Source of the DNA: Distichodus sexfasciatus
Lineage: Eukaryota; Chordata; Actinopteri; Characiformes; Distichodontidae
DNA length: 64,000 nucleotides
Direction: 5' to 3'
Assembly: GCA_032718565.1 (NCBI GenBank)
Contig: JAVGVS010000471.1
Coordinates: 62,001 to 126,000, forward strand
The notes under the pieces: generated by a model
Databases searched by the model: none
Seen by the model: the letters and a program-made list of their open reading frames with translations, nothing else
What the model was told of the DNA's origin: nothing
Part shown: positions 11,201 to 22,035 of the stretch, piece by piece
Numbering within the stretch: the first letter of the stretch is position 1
Layout: each line of letters begins with the position of its first letter
Position numbers and translations under genes: made by a program

Positions 11201-12992
11201 GAGAACCAGGAACTGCAGGAAAGCCAGAAGGTAGAGGAGGAAAAGTCTGTTTTAGAGCAACAAATTAATGAGCTTGCCATTTCGGACGCTTCCACAGAAT
11301 CCTGCCATGACAATGACCGTGATGATCTGAGCGACTGTCTGCAGGTGGAGATGGCTATTGTTTCTTCAGACAGCGATGTTGAAGAGCAGTGGAAGGCCAT
11401 GTTTTCTCCAGTTGTAGACACTGAGGAAATGGATGATATCCTGGCATCGGATCAGATTGCCTCAGCCGACATCAACGAAGAGATGAGCAGCCAAGATCAT
11501 GCAACCGAGGAGGACGGCGTCACCCTCTCGGAGAGCAATGTCGAACCGGATGACGAAACTCGGTCGCTGACCACAGGGAGCATTGTTGATGTCCTGGAGC
11601 AACCGGAATGCCCCACGGAATGTGAGCTGGAAGACGTCTCCTATGAGGCAGCCTTACACTATGGTAGCCTGACAAAGATTGCAGAGGATGAGGAGGAACT
11701 CGGGCAAAAGCACAGTCTGCAGCGACTGTCTGCCTCAACCTCTGAGCTGGACAAGAGGCTGCCACTGGACTACTGCGTGATTCAGGAGATGAAGAATGAG
11801 AATGTCAGCACAGAGCACCTCGACTTCCAATCAGCTCGTCAACAGTGGCAAAAGATGGAGGAGCAAAACAAGGGAAGGCAGCCCAGCAAACTGAGACAGG
11901 GGAACTTGAAGGGAGGTCAAAACTTCATGTATACACCTGTCCGCAAACTGGAAAGGCCCACCAGAGACCCAGACTCGGACGGTCTGAGTCTTGGGGACTA
12001 CCAGCACACCCAATTTAGCCCCTGTTCTGAAGACTCTGGGCTGGACGATACAAGCTACAGATCACCTTATGATGAGCCAGAGACTCCGGTCGAAAGGGAG
12101 ATACGTGAGACGATGGAGCGGGAGGAGAACTTCCGACGAGAGAGAGCCATGTCACGGTCATCCTCAGGTGATCTTGGACCAGCTAAAACCAGGCCGGTTA
12201 CTCTGCTGACAAGCAAGTCAGATGGAGAGGACAGACGTAAGATTTTCAACACCCCTGAAGACAGATGCCGGTCACTTAGATCTCCTAGCAGCCAAACGCC
12301 AACCTTCTCCATCATGACTTCGCCTTCGCTCTCAACGAGACCGACATACCACGAGATGGTGGCCAACAACGTCATCATTCTGGAGCCAGAATCGTACCCG
12401 GCAAGCCCAATGCACAGGGGGAAGGGCGTTAACTCTCCAGGGACAAGCCGGTTTCAAGAGCTGCCGTCCAACATGTCCAACGTCATCGTTCTGGAGACGT
12501 CGAACCTCATCATCCGGAGCGCCTCGGAATTCTGCCTGAGCTCACTTTGCCAGGAGACCCAGGAGAGCACCTTCCATAACAACCCCTTCTTCAAACTGCG
12601 GTCGCAAAGCACCATGTCCCTGGTGGACCAGGAGATCAAGGCGGTGAGGCAGAGGGACGAGGAGTTCCGGAGGCAACGGGCACAGCTTTATGCCAAAGAG
12701 AGGTACGACACGGTGCTGGTGTCGCCCAGCTTGCTGGACACGTTCTCCTTCGACGGACAAGGTATGGGAGGCAGATTTATGACTAAGTGATTGTAATAAG
12801 CAAATATTTTCAGTTTAAACTGTCACTGTATAATGGAGGACATGGCTGTGTTAAATTGATAAAATGAAAAGCTGATACTTTTTTAATATTTATAATTTTG
12901 TAGGACAGATACCAGCAAAATGCAAGTCCTCTCCGTCCTCACCTTTAAAGTCCCGTAAAATGGACCGCTCTGTTCTGTCCTGTGACCACAAG
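7411..12992 (+). CDS. MISP/AKAP2-family protein, 3' end not found
   Basis: Exons: 7411-7548 (proposed first exon), 10472-12761, 12904-12992; phases agree (0, 0, 1, 0). The first exon encodes MTHLSYSRRVAAWLF then a hydrophobic stretch ending LEMISVWLLFLKLL before a good GTAGGT donor. The 763-codon middle exon has no ATG near its start, so it needs an upstream exon. It begins very acidic, contains a QEH-rich tandem repeat (about 10950-11230), then EHLDFQSARQQWQKMEEQ, TPVEREIRETMEREE, NVIVLETSNLIIRSASEF, NPFFKLRSQSTMSLVDQE and KERYDTVLVSPSLLD. These are the conserved blocks of the AKAP2 C-terminal family, closer to MISP (actin and mitotic-spindle linker) than to AKAP2. I see no PKA-binding helix. 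A further exon is expected after the donor at 12993 but was not located; the first exon is inferred. Confidence 0.72.
7995..8590. repeat. Tandem array of a CT-rich unit with a tRNA B-box-like core
   Basis: Eight units spaced about 70-97 bp each carry GGGGATTTGAACCC (near 8008, 8080, 8177, 8247, 8330, 8407, 8499, 8570), usually followed by AGATCTCTCTC and then GAATGAAAGTGAAGAGGATGC. The minus strand of the core reads GGGTTCAAATCC, a match to the RNA polymerase III B box. An isolated copy is near 9630. The array lies in the first intron of the MISP-like gene. Confidence 0.8.
8600..10471. other. Remainder of intron 1 of the MISP-like gene
   Basis: A TG run near 8690 and 8757, one stray GGGGATTTGA unit at 9630, and otherwise ordinary unique sequence. 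No exon or RNA gene was recognised. Confidence 0.5.
10940..11235 (+). repeat. Coding minisatellite in the MISP-like protein
   Basis: Roughly nine imperfect copies of a 10-11 codon unit resembling TEYQEHLDG and DDQEHQNG lie in tandem inside the open frame. Phase is kept throughout, so unit gain and loss has occurred in whole codons. The encoded segment is hydrophilic and probably disordered. Confidence 0.8.
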
Positions 12993-15214
12993 GTACACAT
13001 TATGTCTAATAATCTGATATTATATATAATATACTAAAATATGTAATAACTTATTATTATTGTTGTTATTATTATTATTATTATTGTTGTTGTTGTTGTT
13101 GTTGTTTGTTGTTATTATTATTATTATTTATTATTATTATTATTATTACTAGGGGTCCAAGCACAAATACTATGGAACCTGTATATTATAGCTTTCTCTG
13201 TTCCTTTATTATTATTATTATTATTATTATGTGTGTGTGTGTGTGTGTGTGTGTATTTTCACTATTTATGTATGTACTGTTCTGTGAACCATTCATGTAG
13301 TCTGTTTTTAATTGTCATACGTTTCATTCTGTTGTTTCATTTTTTCGATGTGCTATTAAAGCTTCACTCATTCACCTTGAGAAACTGAAAACTGTTTGCA
13401 GTTTTATAGGTGTTCTCCCTCAGCATGGCATGCGGAGAGGCGTTCTCGCCCAGCTGAGGCGGAATCTTCGCCAACCACCAACGATTGAGCACCAACGTGA
13501 CACAGTTTTAAACGCAAAATAACGTGAAGTGTGTTGTTAACGGAAGCGTGTTACATTCACTGAGTTATCTGAGTTATTCCAATAATCGTTTCAGCCCTGA
13601 TTACGAGATCTTGATGTCTTTATATGATCTTCTCTCGTAATTGTGAGATCCCTATCTCATAGTTGCGAGATCTTTTCTTGTAATTACAAGTTCCTGATGT
13701 CATAATTACAAGTTTTCTCGGACGAAATAGTACGTCCTAATTACGGATATGGTGTCACGGTACCTTTATAATGAATATAATGCGCTTCTGTAGTTTTCTA
13801 CGTCGACCAAATTTTCATTCCTGCGAGCTGCAGTAGGTGAGGAGTGGCCTTGTGGTGCTGGTGATCTTTTTACGCTTTTTGGTACTGTTCTATGAGAAAA
13901 CGATCGTACGAGTCGCGTGGTTTATGGAATTTTTTCTATATTTTTCTCCTCCAATAGAAATTTTGTAATCGACATGAGCTTGGTACAAGTTACACAGCAA
14001 TCGCAATTAGACATCATAGACTTTAGTCAACTTCATTTTGTTGGCTGTAAACTAAAAAAAAAATGCAGTACATATATTTTTGGACGTCCAAACGTTCTAA
14101 ATTATAGCTGATATTTTCGTTAAATTAATGTAACTGTAGTATGTTACAAAAGCACAATTTACAAGATCACTAAGGAGCCACGTTGTGAAATTCAAAAATG
14201 AGAAGACACAAAGAAACTCACATTGCACATTTTTATTCCGTTTTATTCGTTTTTTTAAATTAAGTCTATAAATCTTCATTTCAGCCTTAGAATATGTATT
14301 TATTTCTGCACAAGCTAAAAAATTTTCCTGGTAAAAGCGTTAATGAAAATGCATAGAATGTTGAACCTACACTTTCCAAACTAAATCAGGCTTATTTATT
14401 CTAAAAAATTAAATAAAATAAAAGCAATTGCACAACCCACTGAATGTTTTACGCACTTCCAGTACTGTAGTTCTTTTTTGACATTTTTTTTGGATCCATA
14501 GATATTAATAATGGTTGCGCTTTTTGCACTGAACGTTATATTTTGTGATTTTTGGAACATTGGTATATGCGGCGATGATGGTTAACCTGCTAAATATGGC
14601 ATTATTTCTTCTTGTGAGCAAATAATTTAAAAACAGCAGTATATCTAGATGTTTATTATGATGATGATGATGATGATTATTTGTTGGTATATTAATAATA
14701 GCTTGATATTTTTCCTCTTATATATTATGTTCTGAATGCAGCTTGTTAATTTATCCTTGAAATAAAGACGCAGATCCTTAACCTGTTTGATTTTGCTGAT
14801 TTTTTCCCCTCGTCATTTGTGGTCAGGGAGAGTTTGGACTTGTTCGTTATATTTGACTTATCGAGCAGAGCAGAGAGATGCACAACGCTGAATTCCCAAC
14901 AACAAAAACTGTCAGAATGGCCACTTTTATCCGGGTTCCCTGTCAGAGACAAAACAGGAATCATTTTATAGTTATCAATATTATGACCCACATTTCAGTG
15001 AACTCCAAAATGATTAGGATCAGTCTTTTCATTTATTTCAGGTTGATACACATCCTCGATTCTTACCCAGTTCCTTTTCACAGCCGAAATCAGAACTAAC
15101 GTCTCATCAGTAGAGTTTTTCCCTAAAATGGAAAGTAATAATTTATGTATTAAGGACGCAGATAATGCTTCTTCAATATTTTCATAACAGCGCAAACCTT
15201 TCTGAATGCCGCTT
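12993..15214. other. Spacer between the MISP-like gene and frrs1
   Basis: It contains ATT/GTT trinucleotide runs (13050-13150), a (TG)n at 13232-13254, a GGGGTCCAAGCA motif at 13152 that matches the end of a dispersed repeat seen elsewhere here, and a MITE-like GAGATC/GATCTC-rich patch at 13600-13745. The final exon of the MISP-like gene should lie here if the gene is complete; I could not identify it. Confidence 0.5.
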
Positions 15215-18200
15215 TTATAAAAGTACCAAGATGATCTTGAAAATGCCCACTTGAATGAAAGCGAAGACTTGGTGGTCCACGGGAAGGGCAGAAAGAGACG
15301 GCTGTCGAACTCCAACAAGCAGTGCGGTCGCTAAAATAACATTTTCATACAGTAATGAACGAATAATTTATGAATTATGCACTAATAATACATAATGTAA
15401 TATTTATAGCGAGTTTCACCTGCGAAAATTTCTGCTATGTTTCCTACAGCCCAGTGCAGCCAGTTAAAAATCCACCTGCTAAAATAAATAAATAAATAAA
15501 AAAATAATCTATGAATAACAGTTGCCTTAATGATAATTAACTACAACAGAAATATTATATATAGTTATGACTATATGTGTATGTTGTTTTGTGGTTATGT
15601 TATGGTTACAGCCCTTTTTAAATATCCTTTATTTAAAAAATTTACATTATACAAGGAAAAACATACATTATACAAGGAAAAATATATCCATTGTGAATAT
15701 ATATTTTTTATGAAAGGTAGTATATATTTGTATATACATTTTATAAGTGATAAATTTGACTACAATACAATGTGTGTTGGTACGTATGCAGATATTTTGT
15801 ATAATAACTACAAAAATTTATGATACTTACAAAATCACTTTAATTACTATTTAGTAACATACAACTAACAAAGTGCACATTAGCAGCTAACATAATGCAC
15901 ATTAACTAACATAATTAATACGATAGCAACTAACATAGTGTACATTAGCAGCTAACATAGTGTATGTTAACCTTCATAGTGTACATTAGCGTAACATAGT
16001 GTATGTTAGCATATATAGTGTACATTAGCAGCTAACATAAAACGCGTTAGCAACTAACATAGTGTACGTTAGCAACTAACATAGTGTGGTTAACAGCTAA
16101 CATAATTATGCGTTAGCAGCTAACATAATTATGCGTTAGCAATAACATAGGTAGCCCACATTAGCAACTAACATAGTGTACGTTAGCAACTAACATAGCG
16201 TACGTTAGCAACTAACATAGTATAAGTTAGCAACTAACAAAGTGTATGTTAGCAGCTAACATAGTGTACGTTAGCAACTAACATAGTGCGTGCGCATAAC
16301 ACCAATTGTACATTAGCAACTAACATAGTGTCGTTAGCAACTAACATAGCGTCGTTAACCTTAACATAGTATAAGTTAGCAACTAAATGCCATGTTAGCA
16401 ACAAACACCAGGTATATTAGCAGCTAACATAGTGTGCGTTAGCAGCTAACATAGTGTTGCTAACATATTTAGCAATACGTTAGCAACTATGCTTTTGGGA
16501 AACGCACCCCAGAGTGACTTTCATTTCCTAATTTCAGGGACAACTTAGGGATTAAAGGTATTGTTCGGGGACCCATCGATGGTAGTGCTGGAGGTAAGAT
16601 TCGAACCGACAACCTCTTGGTCCAGAGGTAAGTATTCTAACCACTAGACCGCCACCAACCCACCTAGTATATGCTGCATACCAAATCTCACTTATCTCAT
16701 ACACAATATATTTGCAGATCTAATGCAGTCTTGTAAAATTAAATGTTTTTGTGCAGATTTTCTCTCGTGTTTGTACCGCGTGGAGTCTGGAGGTGGTCTG
16801 CAGGACGCCATGACCGGCTGAACCACAGTGAAGACCAAAACGAAACAGCCCAAAATGGCATGAGAGCTGGAATCCTGCACAAAAGCACAAAACACATTAA
16901 TCTGCACACAACATGCACCTAAAAGTCCTGACAAAAGTGAGTGATTATTTGACAGTGACCTCCTCAGTGGTACCTTCACAAACTTTACAGTCTTTTTTTT
17001 TTTTTTTTCAAAGTGTGATGTAGTGTGGAAAAAATTCTACATCATTACGAAATTTTAAAAAATCTTACAACTTTGCAACTAGGTCTCACCCTGCTCCAGT
17101 GTCCCCTGTAGCTGAAGGGAAACGCAAAACTCACAACTGTGAGAATCACCGTCAAAATCATCAGGCCACGATGTAGCTGGACACAAAGTTCAGGAGATAC
17201 ACGTCACTTCTACATCACCACATCACTGTTAGCAAATGGAAGTGGCTTGGGATGAAAAGAAAAAGAAAATAGAAACTATAAAGAGCAAAAACCTAGACAT
17301 TTTTGCCTATTTGGGGGGGAAATCCTGAATGCATGGTCACTATTGACAACAGCGTCTACTGAATGACATAAATGGAGATTTATACAAATTTACATAAGCG
17401 CTAAGCTAGTAAAATAATATGTTCAGTTAAATTGTGGGTGATACATTTTGTAGAAGTGTCCAGAGAGTGTCGTTTGTGCAGATTCTGACTTCAGCATCCA
17501 GTATTCATAATATCAATTTCAAATGATTTTGATTTTGTTCATTTCATTTTCATCTAAGTTGAGAGCTCAAGTAGTATTCAGCCTATTCAGTTAAAATTAG
17601 TTGCAAATACCTGGAACCAGATCCTTTGTCCAAACAGCGTTTTCTCAGGCCAGTCTGGTTTAAAGAAACCTGCGATGAAGGTGCCAGTGCAGCCAGCAAT
17701 CATCCACGCCAGCAGCATTAAAGAACCTGCACATACACAAACACACGAACACACACTGACGTAGCTATCTAGAGGTGTTTAGGTGGGAACACAGCACAGC
17801 ACAGCACACAAATGTGACATATGCATTTGACCCATCCATGAAGGAGCAGTGGGCAGCTGAAATGGGGACCACCCAGGGAGCAGTGCTTGTGGACGGTACC
17901 TTGTTTATGAGTACCTCAGTGGTACCTTTACTGGACATGGGATTTCGAAACGGTGACCTTCCGATCACTGTTACGCTATCAACTGACCCTGCCCCTGAAA
18001 ACATCACTGGAAGAAATCTTCTTGTCAGCCTTCACAGTAAAAGGTCATCGTAGCCCGAATCATAATTAGTGTGTGAGTGAAGTGAGCTTAAATATCAAGA
18101 AATTGAGAAAAGAGCCTCACAATTGCATCTCATAGTCACTAATAAAATGCCCGTGAGCATTTGATGATGAGGTGGCGTGATCCAGTCAATATCTCAGGAG

Positions 18201-21200
18201 GCGGTATGACCTGGCGGTGTGTTGGCGGCTGCAGCTTGTGTTTATAATTCCTGCAGTAGCATGAGGAAGCTTATAAGAACCGTACACTATCCTGCAGCTT
18301 TACTACACGCGCCGTAAAAGCCGAGATCAGACTTTATTACGGCTGTGTTTTGGATGGACAGGATAATAACCGGATGAGAGATTTAAGAGGGGTGACTGTG
18401 GTCAATATAAATATAAAGTGATCAAATGAAATGAAAAGGTCAGGATGATGGTATAATGTCAATTAAAAGTTTGACTTTAAGATCTATGAGGGAAAAATCC
18501 CTGAAATTTCAGAAACATTTTTTTATGTCAATCATCTGAACATTTTTAATCTATGAATGGGGTCCCTATGGCAAAAACAGTGGAAGTGGCAACAAGTGGG
18601 AAGACAAAGATGATGAGGAAGAAGAAGTAGAAACGCTGAAGAGAACAAGTTGTTACAGAAAAGACTACGAAACTGCATCCGGAACAAACAGTAGTATTTG
18701 GCTCAATAAATCAGTAATCAGTAGGCGATTTAGAAAATAAACCATTTATTGTTTTAAGTGTTTTGATAAAGGGTCAAAGTGACAAATCACGCATTGCTTT
18801 TCCTCACAGAGCATAAACCCAACGACCCGAACCTTCTTTATCTTTTTACCTGCTGTTTGTATCTCCAGTTTGTGCTGATCGTCTTAAATTCTCCGGATCT
18901 TTATTATCATTTGGGAAGTGCAGCAGCGTAATCAGGAGAGAGAGAGAGAGAGGATGTCATAAAAACTGAACCGGGGCCATTTCACTACAGCGTCCAGGCT
19001 CAACTTTGACATAAAAAGTGGCAGAATATCCAGCTGTTACCTCAACCAGGTAAAACACACTGTGAGTGAGAAATGAAAACTATTAACTTTCGCAAATAAC
19101 TTTGAGGAGGGAGGAATTTTTCCACATTCTTTCACTGTATGAGTTCAACTTTACGCTTGTATACGTAGTAGCTTCCCAACACTGCAGATGACAATTTTCA
19201 CATTAATGATGCACAACAACACTTTTATTTGTAATGACAAGTTTCAAAAGCATGTTTAAAATTCCCCAGATATTTTAGTTTTTTTGCTAAATGACTGCTT
19301 ATGGATTACGATTCTTTTACAAAATGGTTATTTTGCCCAACACACTTTAAGTGTGTCGCTATAATATCGTACTTTTTGACTCATTTCTGGGAGAGAAGTA
19401 CATTTTTGACAGAGGGCGTCCCATATGAGAGCCGCGGCACAATAGCGCAATAGATGCGTCAGGAATAAATAAATCTCAAGTAAATGGCTTTACTGGCTTT
19501 ACTGTGGCTATACTGTATTGTTTTTGTTGTGTATCAGCTAAAATATACGTTTTGTCTGTAATAAATGTGAAGATTTGACTGAAGGGGAATGTTTTAGTGA
19601 CCGTTGAACTTCCCTGTGAGAGTTGTGCGGCTCTAACAGACGCAGCACGTGTTTAAAACTCATAAATTAACTCCGTCATCGTCCGTGGTTGAAGGCCTGC
19701 GATAAGCAGGGAGTGTGGCAATAGCGATAGCCTTGACGCGAAACTTAGGAAAACCGGAGAAAGCGTGGGTGCTGGTTAAGGAAAATCGATAACGTTGGCA
19801 GTGTAGAATTCTGATGGAATTAATCAACCGGAACCGGTTCTGAGTCGAACTAGTGGAAAAGCGATAAATCCAGGCCTCACCGTGTTGAGCCGCGCCGTCG
19901 CTAGGGAAAATGTAGTAACTCTGGTTCAGGTTGAAGCGCTGGCCGTCGCTTTGCATTATAGCCCCTCTCGAAAACTGCACTGGATCACTCCATCCCAGAC
20001 TCTCCATCCCACATCACTCAGCACAGCCTGGAGAAAGAGGATAAAAAATGTTTACAAAAATCGAGGCTTTTAATATCACATTTTTAGTTTATGGATGTTC
20101 AGTGGTTGGTGGACCAAGAGCTCGTGGGTTCCAATCCTACTTTCAGCACTACCACCACTGGTAGTCACTCACTTTTCACTCATCTACAAATTTTAATGTG
20201 CAATTCTGCCAACTTGAAAACTTGTCCGACTCTGTTGAATGCAAGGCTCACCTCAGGTGAGATTACAGATGACTCGGCCTGATGTGAACGCTGCTTCCAC
20301 ATCCACATGCCCAGCGTCGTTCACGCACAGGTAAACATCATCATTTCCCTACAGCAGAAAAACATTTATCATTGTATCAGTTTTTTAATTATTTAACCTA
20401 AAACTTCGATTTAGATTTTTTCCTCGCACTCACCATCCACTTATCATCAGAAAGAGCGAAGGAGCTGAAACCTGAACTTGAGTCCACTGAGTTCAAGCTC
20501 CACATCCCGGCCCTAAGCCTCGCGATAAGACAGAAAAACACTCACCATTGGCAGGATTGCAGCCGGGAGGATCCAGGAGACACGATTTAGTCCAGCCGCA
20601 ACCGTCTGAGCTGAACTGATGAAGGAGAAGAAGAAAGGTGGAGTGCAGTAATACAAAAACAGCACCAGCACCTGACTAGGAAACCGAGCTGTACGTTACA
20701 ACCAAATCTCACATCACGATAGTGATATTATTATATGTATTTATTCATTTATTCATTACCTTGAACGCGTAATCCCGATGGGAGTTACCAGTCAAGTTAG
20801 CGATTAAACTTTTGGACTGAGAAAACCATGACTTACTGACTGTGGCAGCACGGTTGTGGTTGGAGTATTTTGGGTGGTGGTGGTGGTGGTGGTGGTGTGT
20901 TGTGGTGGTTGAGGTGTGACTCCGCTCTGAGTAATGACAGGACTGGGGATCTTCACCCAGAACTTGCTGTAATGAGCCATAACTGTTGCTCTGATGAGAG
21001 AGAGATGATTCAAGATTCAAGATACTCAATATATGAATTAAATATTCTATCTATCTATCTGTCTATCTATCTATCTATCTATCTATACAGATACATTGAT
21101 TGATTGACTGATTGATTGATAGACAGATGTCAGAATAGATACATATTTATAAATATAAATGGATGAGTCAAATATATTTTAGCATTTAAGTTTGTACAAT

Positions 21201-21770
21201 CAGTACAAAAAATATATAGACAGGAATGTATATAATGAACATATACTGTATAATGAGAGAATCTTCCAGAACACACAATCTGTCATTTTGGAGACTTACA
21301 AGAAGTGTATAGTTGGAGGAGCATCACTGGGCGCGTTCCAAATCACACCAACTTCACTCTTTTTGCCATTGCTGGTGTGACTCACGGCAGACCCCATTTA
21401 CACACCAACAGACAGATTATGCATTAAGACCTGGAAAAACTTTTCGAGGCCTTGACCAACGTGAGGAGCTTCAACTCAGCAGAAGTTAAACACTGCGTAT
21501 GGCAGTAAGTGAGATATGAACCTCAATGTTGTTGCACTGTAAAAGCTGACTGATGTCTGGGCTGAGGAGGCTGAACGTGCCGAGGGCCAAACTGATGGGG
21601 TCTGCAGCGGCTCTGGCTTCAATCAGAAAACCATCAAAGTGCTGACTTCCAGACAGAGTCACTGGGAGGGTAAGAGGCCAGGGAACAACATACAAATGAG
21701 AATATATTATATTATATAAATATGCATTTAGCATCAACACATGTATATACTATATATATATATATATGTA

Positions 21771-21820
<50 letters not shown>

Positions 21821-22035
21821 CGTAATTATAACGTGGGCTAATTTGTTAAAGGTCATTAACCGTGGACGTGACCCCCAGGCCTGAAGGTGCTGCTGTTGGT
21901 GGTGATGCTGTAGGGGCTGCTGCTGACATTGGCCTGACCTCCGTGTTCGGTCGTGGTCTAGAACTTTTCCACCTTTCCGTTCTTATATCCCACTGATGTC
22001 AAAGTCCCAAAAATAAGCAGCGCAGACCACAACAT
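15215..22035 (-). CDS. frrs1: Ferric-chelate reductase 1 (Reeler-DOMON-cyt b561), disrupted as read
   Basis: A membrane cytochrome b561 protein thought to reduce ferric iron. Exons in reading order: 21861-22035 (signal peptide, Reeler start), 21522-21661, 21300-21394, 20837-20990 (ATVMAHYSKFWVKIPSPV, then Thr-rich linker), 20434-20615 and 20252-20348 (DOMON; ALSDDKWM then NDDVYLCVNDAGHVD), 19881-20027 (DVGWRVWDGVIQCSF, YYIF), 17611-17726, 17090-17176 (LHRGLMILTV), 16777-16874 (HAILGCFVLVFTVVQPVMA), 15420-15478 (WIFNWLHW) and 15215-15330, ending at TAA 15215-15217. Haem-type histidines are seen in LHR, HAILG and LHW. The exon joining DOMON to the first b561 helix (17727-19880) is unresolved. 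Defects: TAG at 21958-21960 where the Reeler cysteine is expected, no AG before 21394, indels in 20434-20615 and 20252-20348, and a frameshift in 19881-20027. The b561 exons are intact. Confidence 0.85.
15868..16490. repeat. 22-bp near-palindromic minisatellite in an frrs1 intron
   Basis: About 28 copies of a unit near CATAGTGTACGTTAGCAACTAA. The core GTTAGCAGCTAAC is almost its own reverse complement. The copies at 16130-16480 vary most and include short insertions. It lies in the frrs1 intron between 15478 and 16777. Confidence 0.9.
16575..16668 (-). mobile_element. tRNA-derived SINE head
   Basis: The minus strand carries an A-box-like TAGTGGTTAGAATAC and a clean B box GGTTCGAATC 35-40 bases later, followed by TTACCTCCAGCACTACCAT. 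The acceptor arms do not pair well, so it reads as a SINE promoter head and not a functional tRNA. A partial relative on the plus strand is at 20095-20165. Confidence 0.6.
17775..18010 (+). mobile_element. Dispersed SINE-like repeat, copy 1
   Basis: The sequence CAGCACAGCACAGCACAC, a GGAGCAGTGGGCAGC box, GGTACCTTG and a GTGACCTTCCGATCACTG segment resemble a widespread fish short repeat. An inverted relative at 39590-39720 has GTACCGTCCCC, TGCCCACTGCTCTTTCA and TGTGCTGTGCTGTGG. Confidence 0.45.
20095..20170 (+). mobile_element. Partial SINE-like fragment
   Basis: GTTGGTGGACCAAGAGCTCG followed by GGGTTCCAATCCTAC and CAGCACTACCA matches the body of the SINE head seen at 16.6 kb on the other strand. 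It is short and decayed and lies in an frrs1 intron. Confidence 0.4.
20876..20897 (-). repeat. frrs1: Coding ACC (GGT) repeat in the frrs1 linker
   Basis: A pure trinucleotide run inside the exon at 20837-20990 encodes eight threonines between the Reeler and DOMON domains. Thr-rich linkers are likely O-glycosylation sites. The run keeps the frame. Confidence 0.7.
21045..21085. repeat. (ATCT)n microsatellite
   Basis: About ten ATCT units in an frrs1 intron, followed by a TTGATTGATTGA run near 21097. Confidence 0.95.
21755..21820. repeat. (AT)n microsatellite
   Basis: TATATA runs with a few TG interruptions in the frrs1 intron between the first two coding exons. Confidence 0.95.

Noticed and set aside
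16575..16668. Functional tRNA gene on the minus strand
   Set aside because: Boxes A and B are present but the acceptor and anticodon stems pair poorly; it fits a SINE head.
18840..18930. Missing frrs1 exon joining DOMON to the first b561 helix
   Set aside because: A minus-strand segment ends with a donor in the right phase, but the frame has a stop and lacks the expected AHG histidine motif, so I did not call it.
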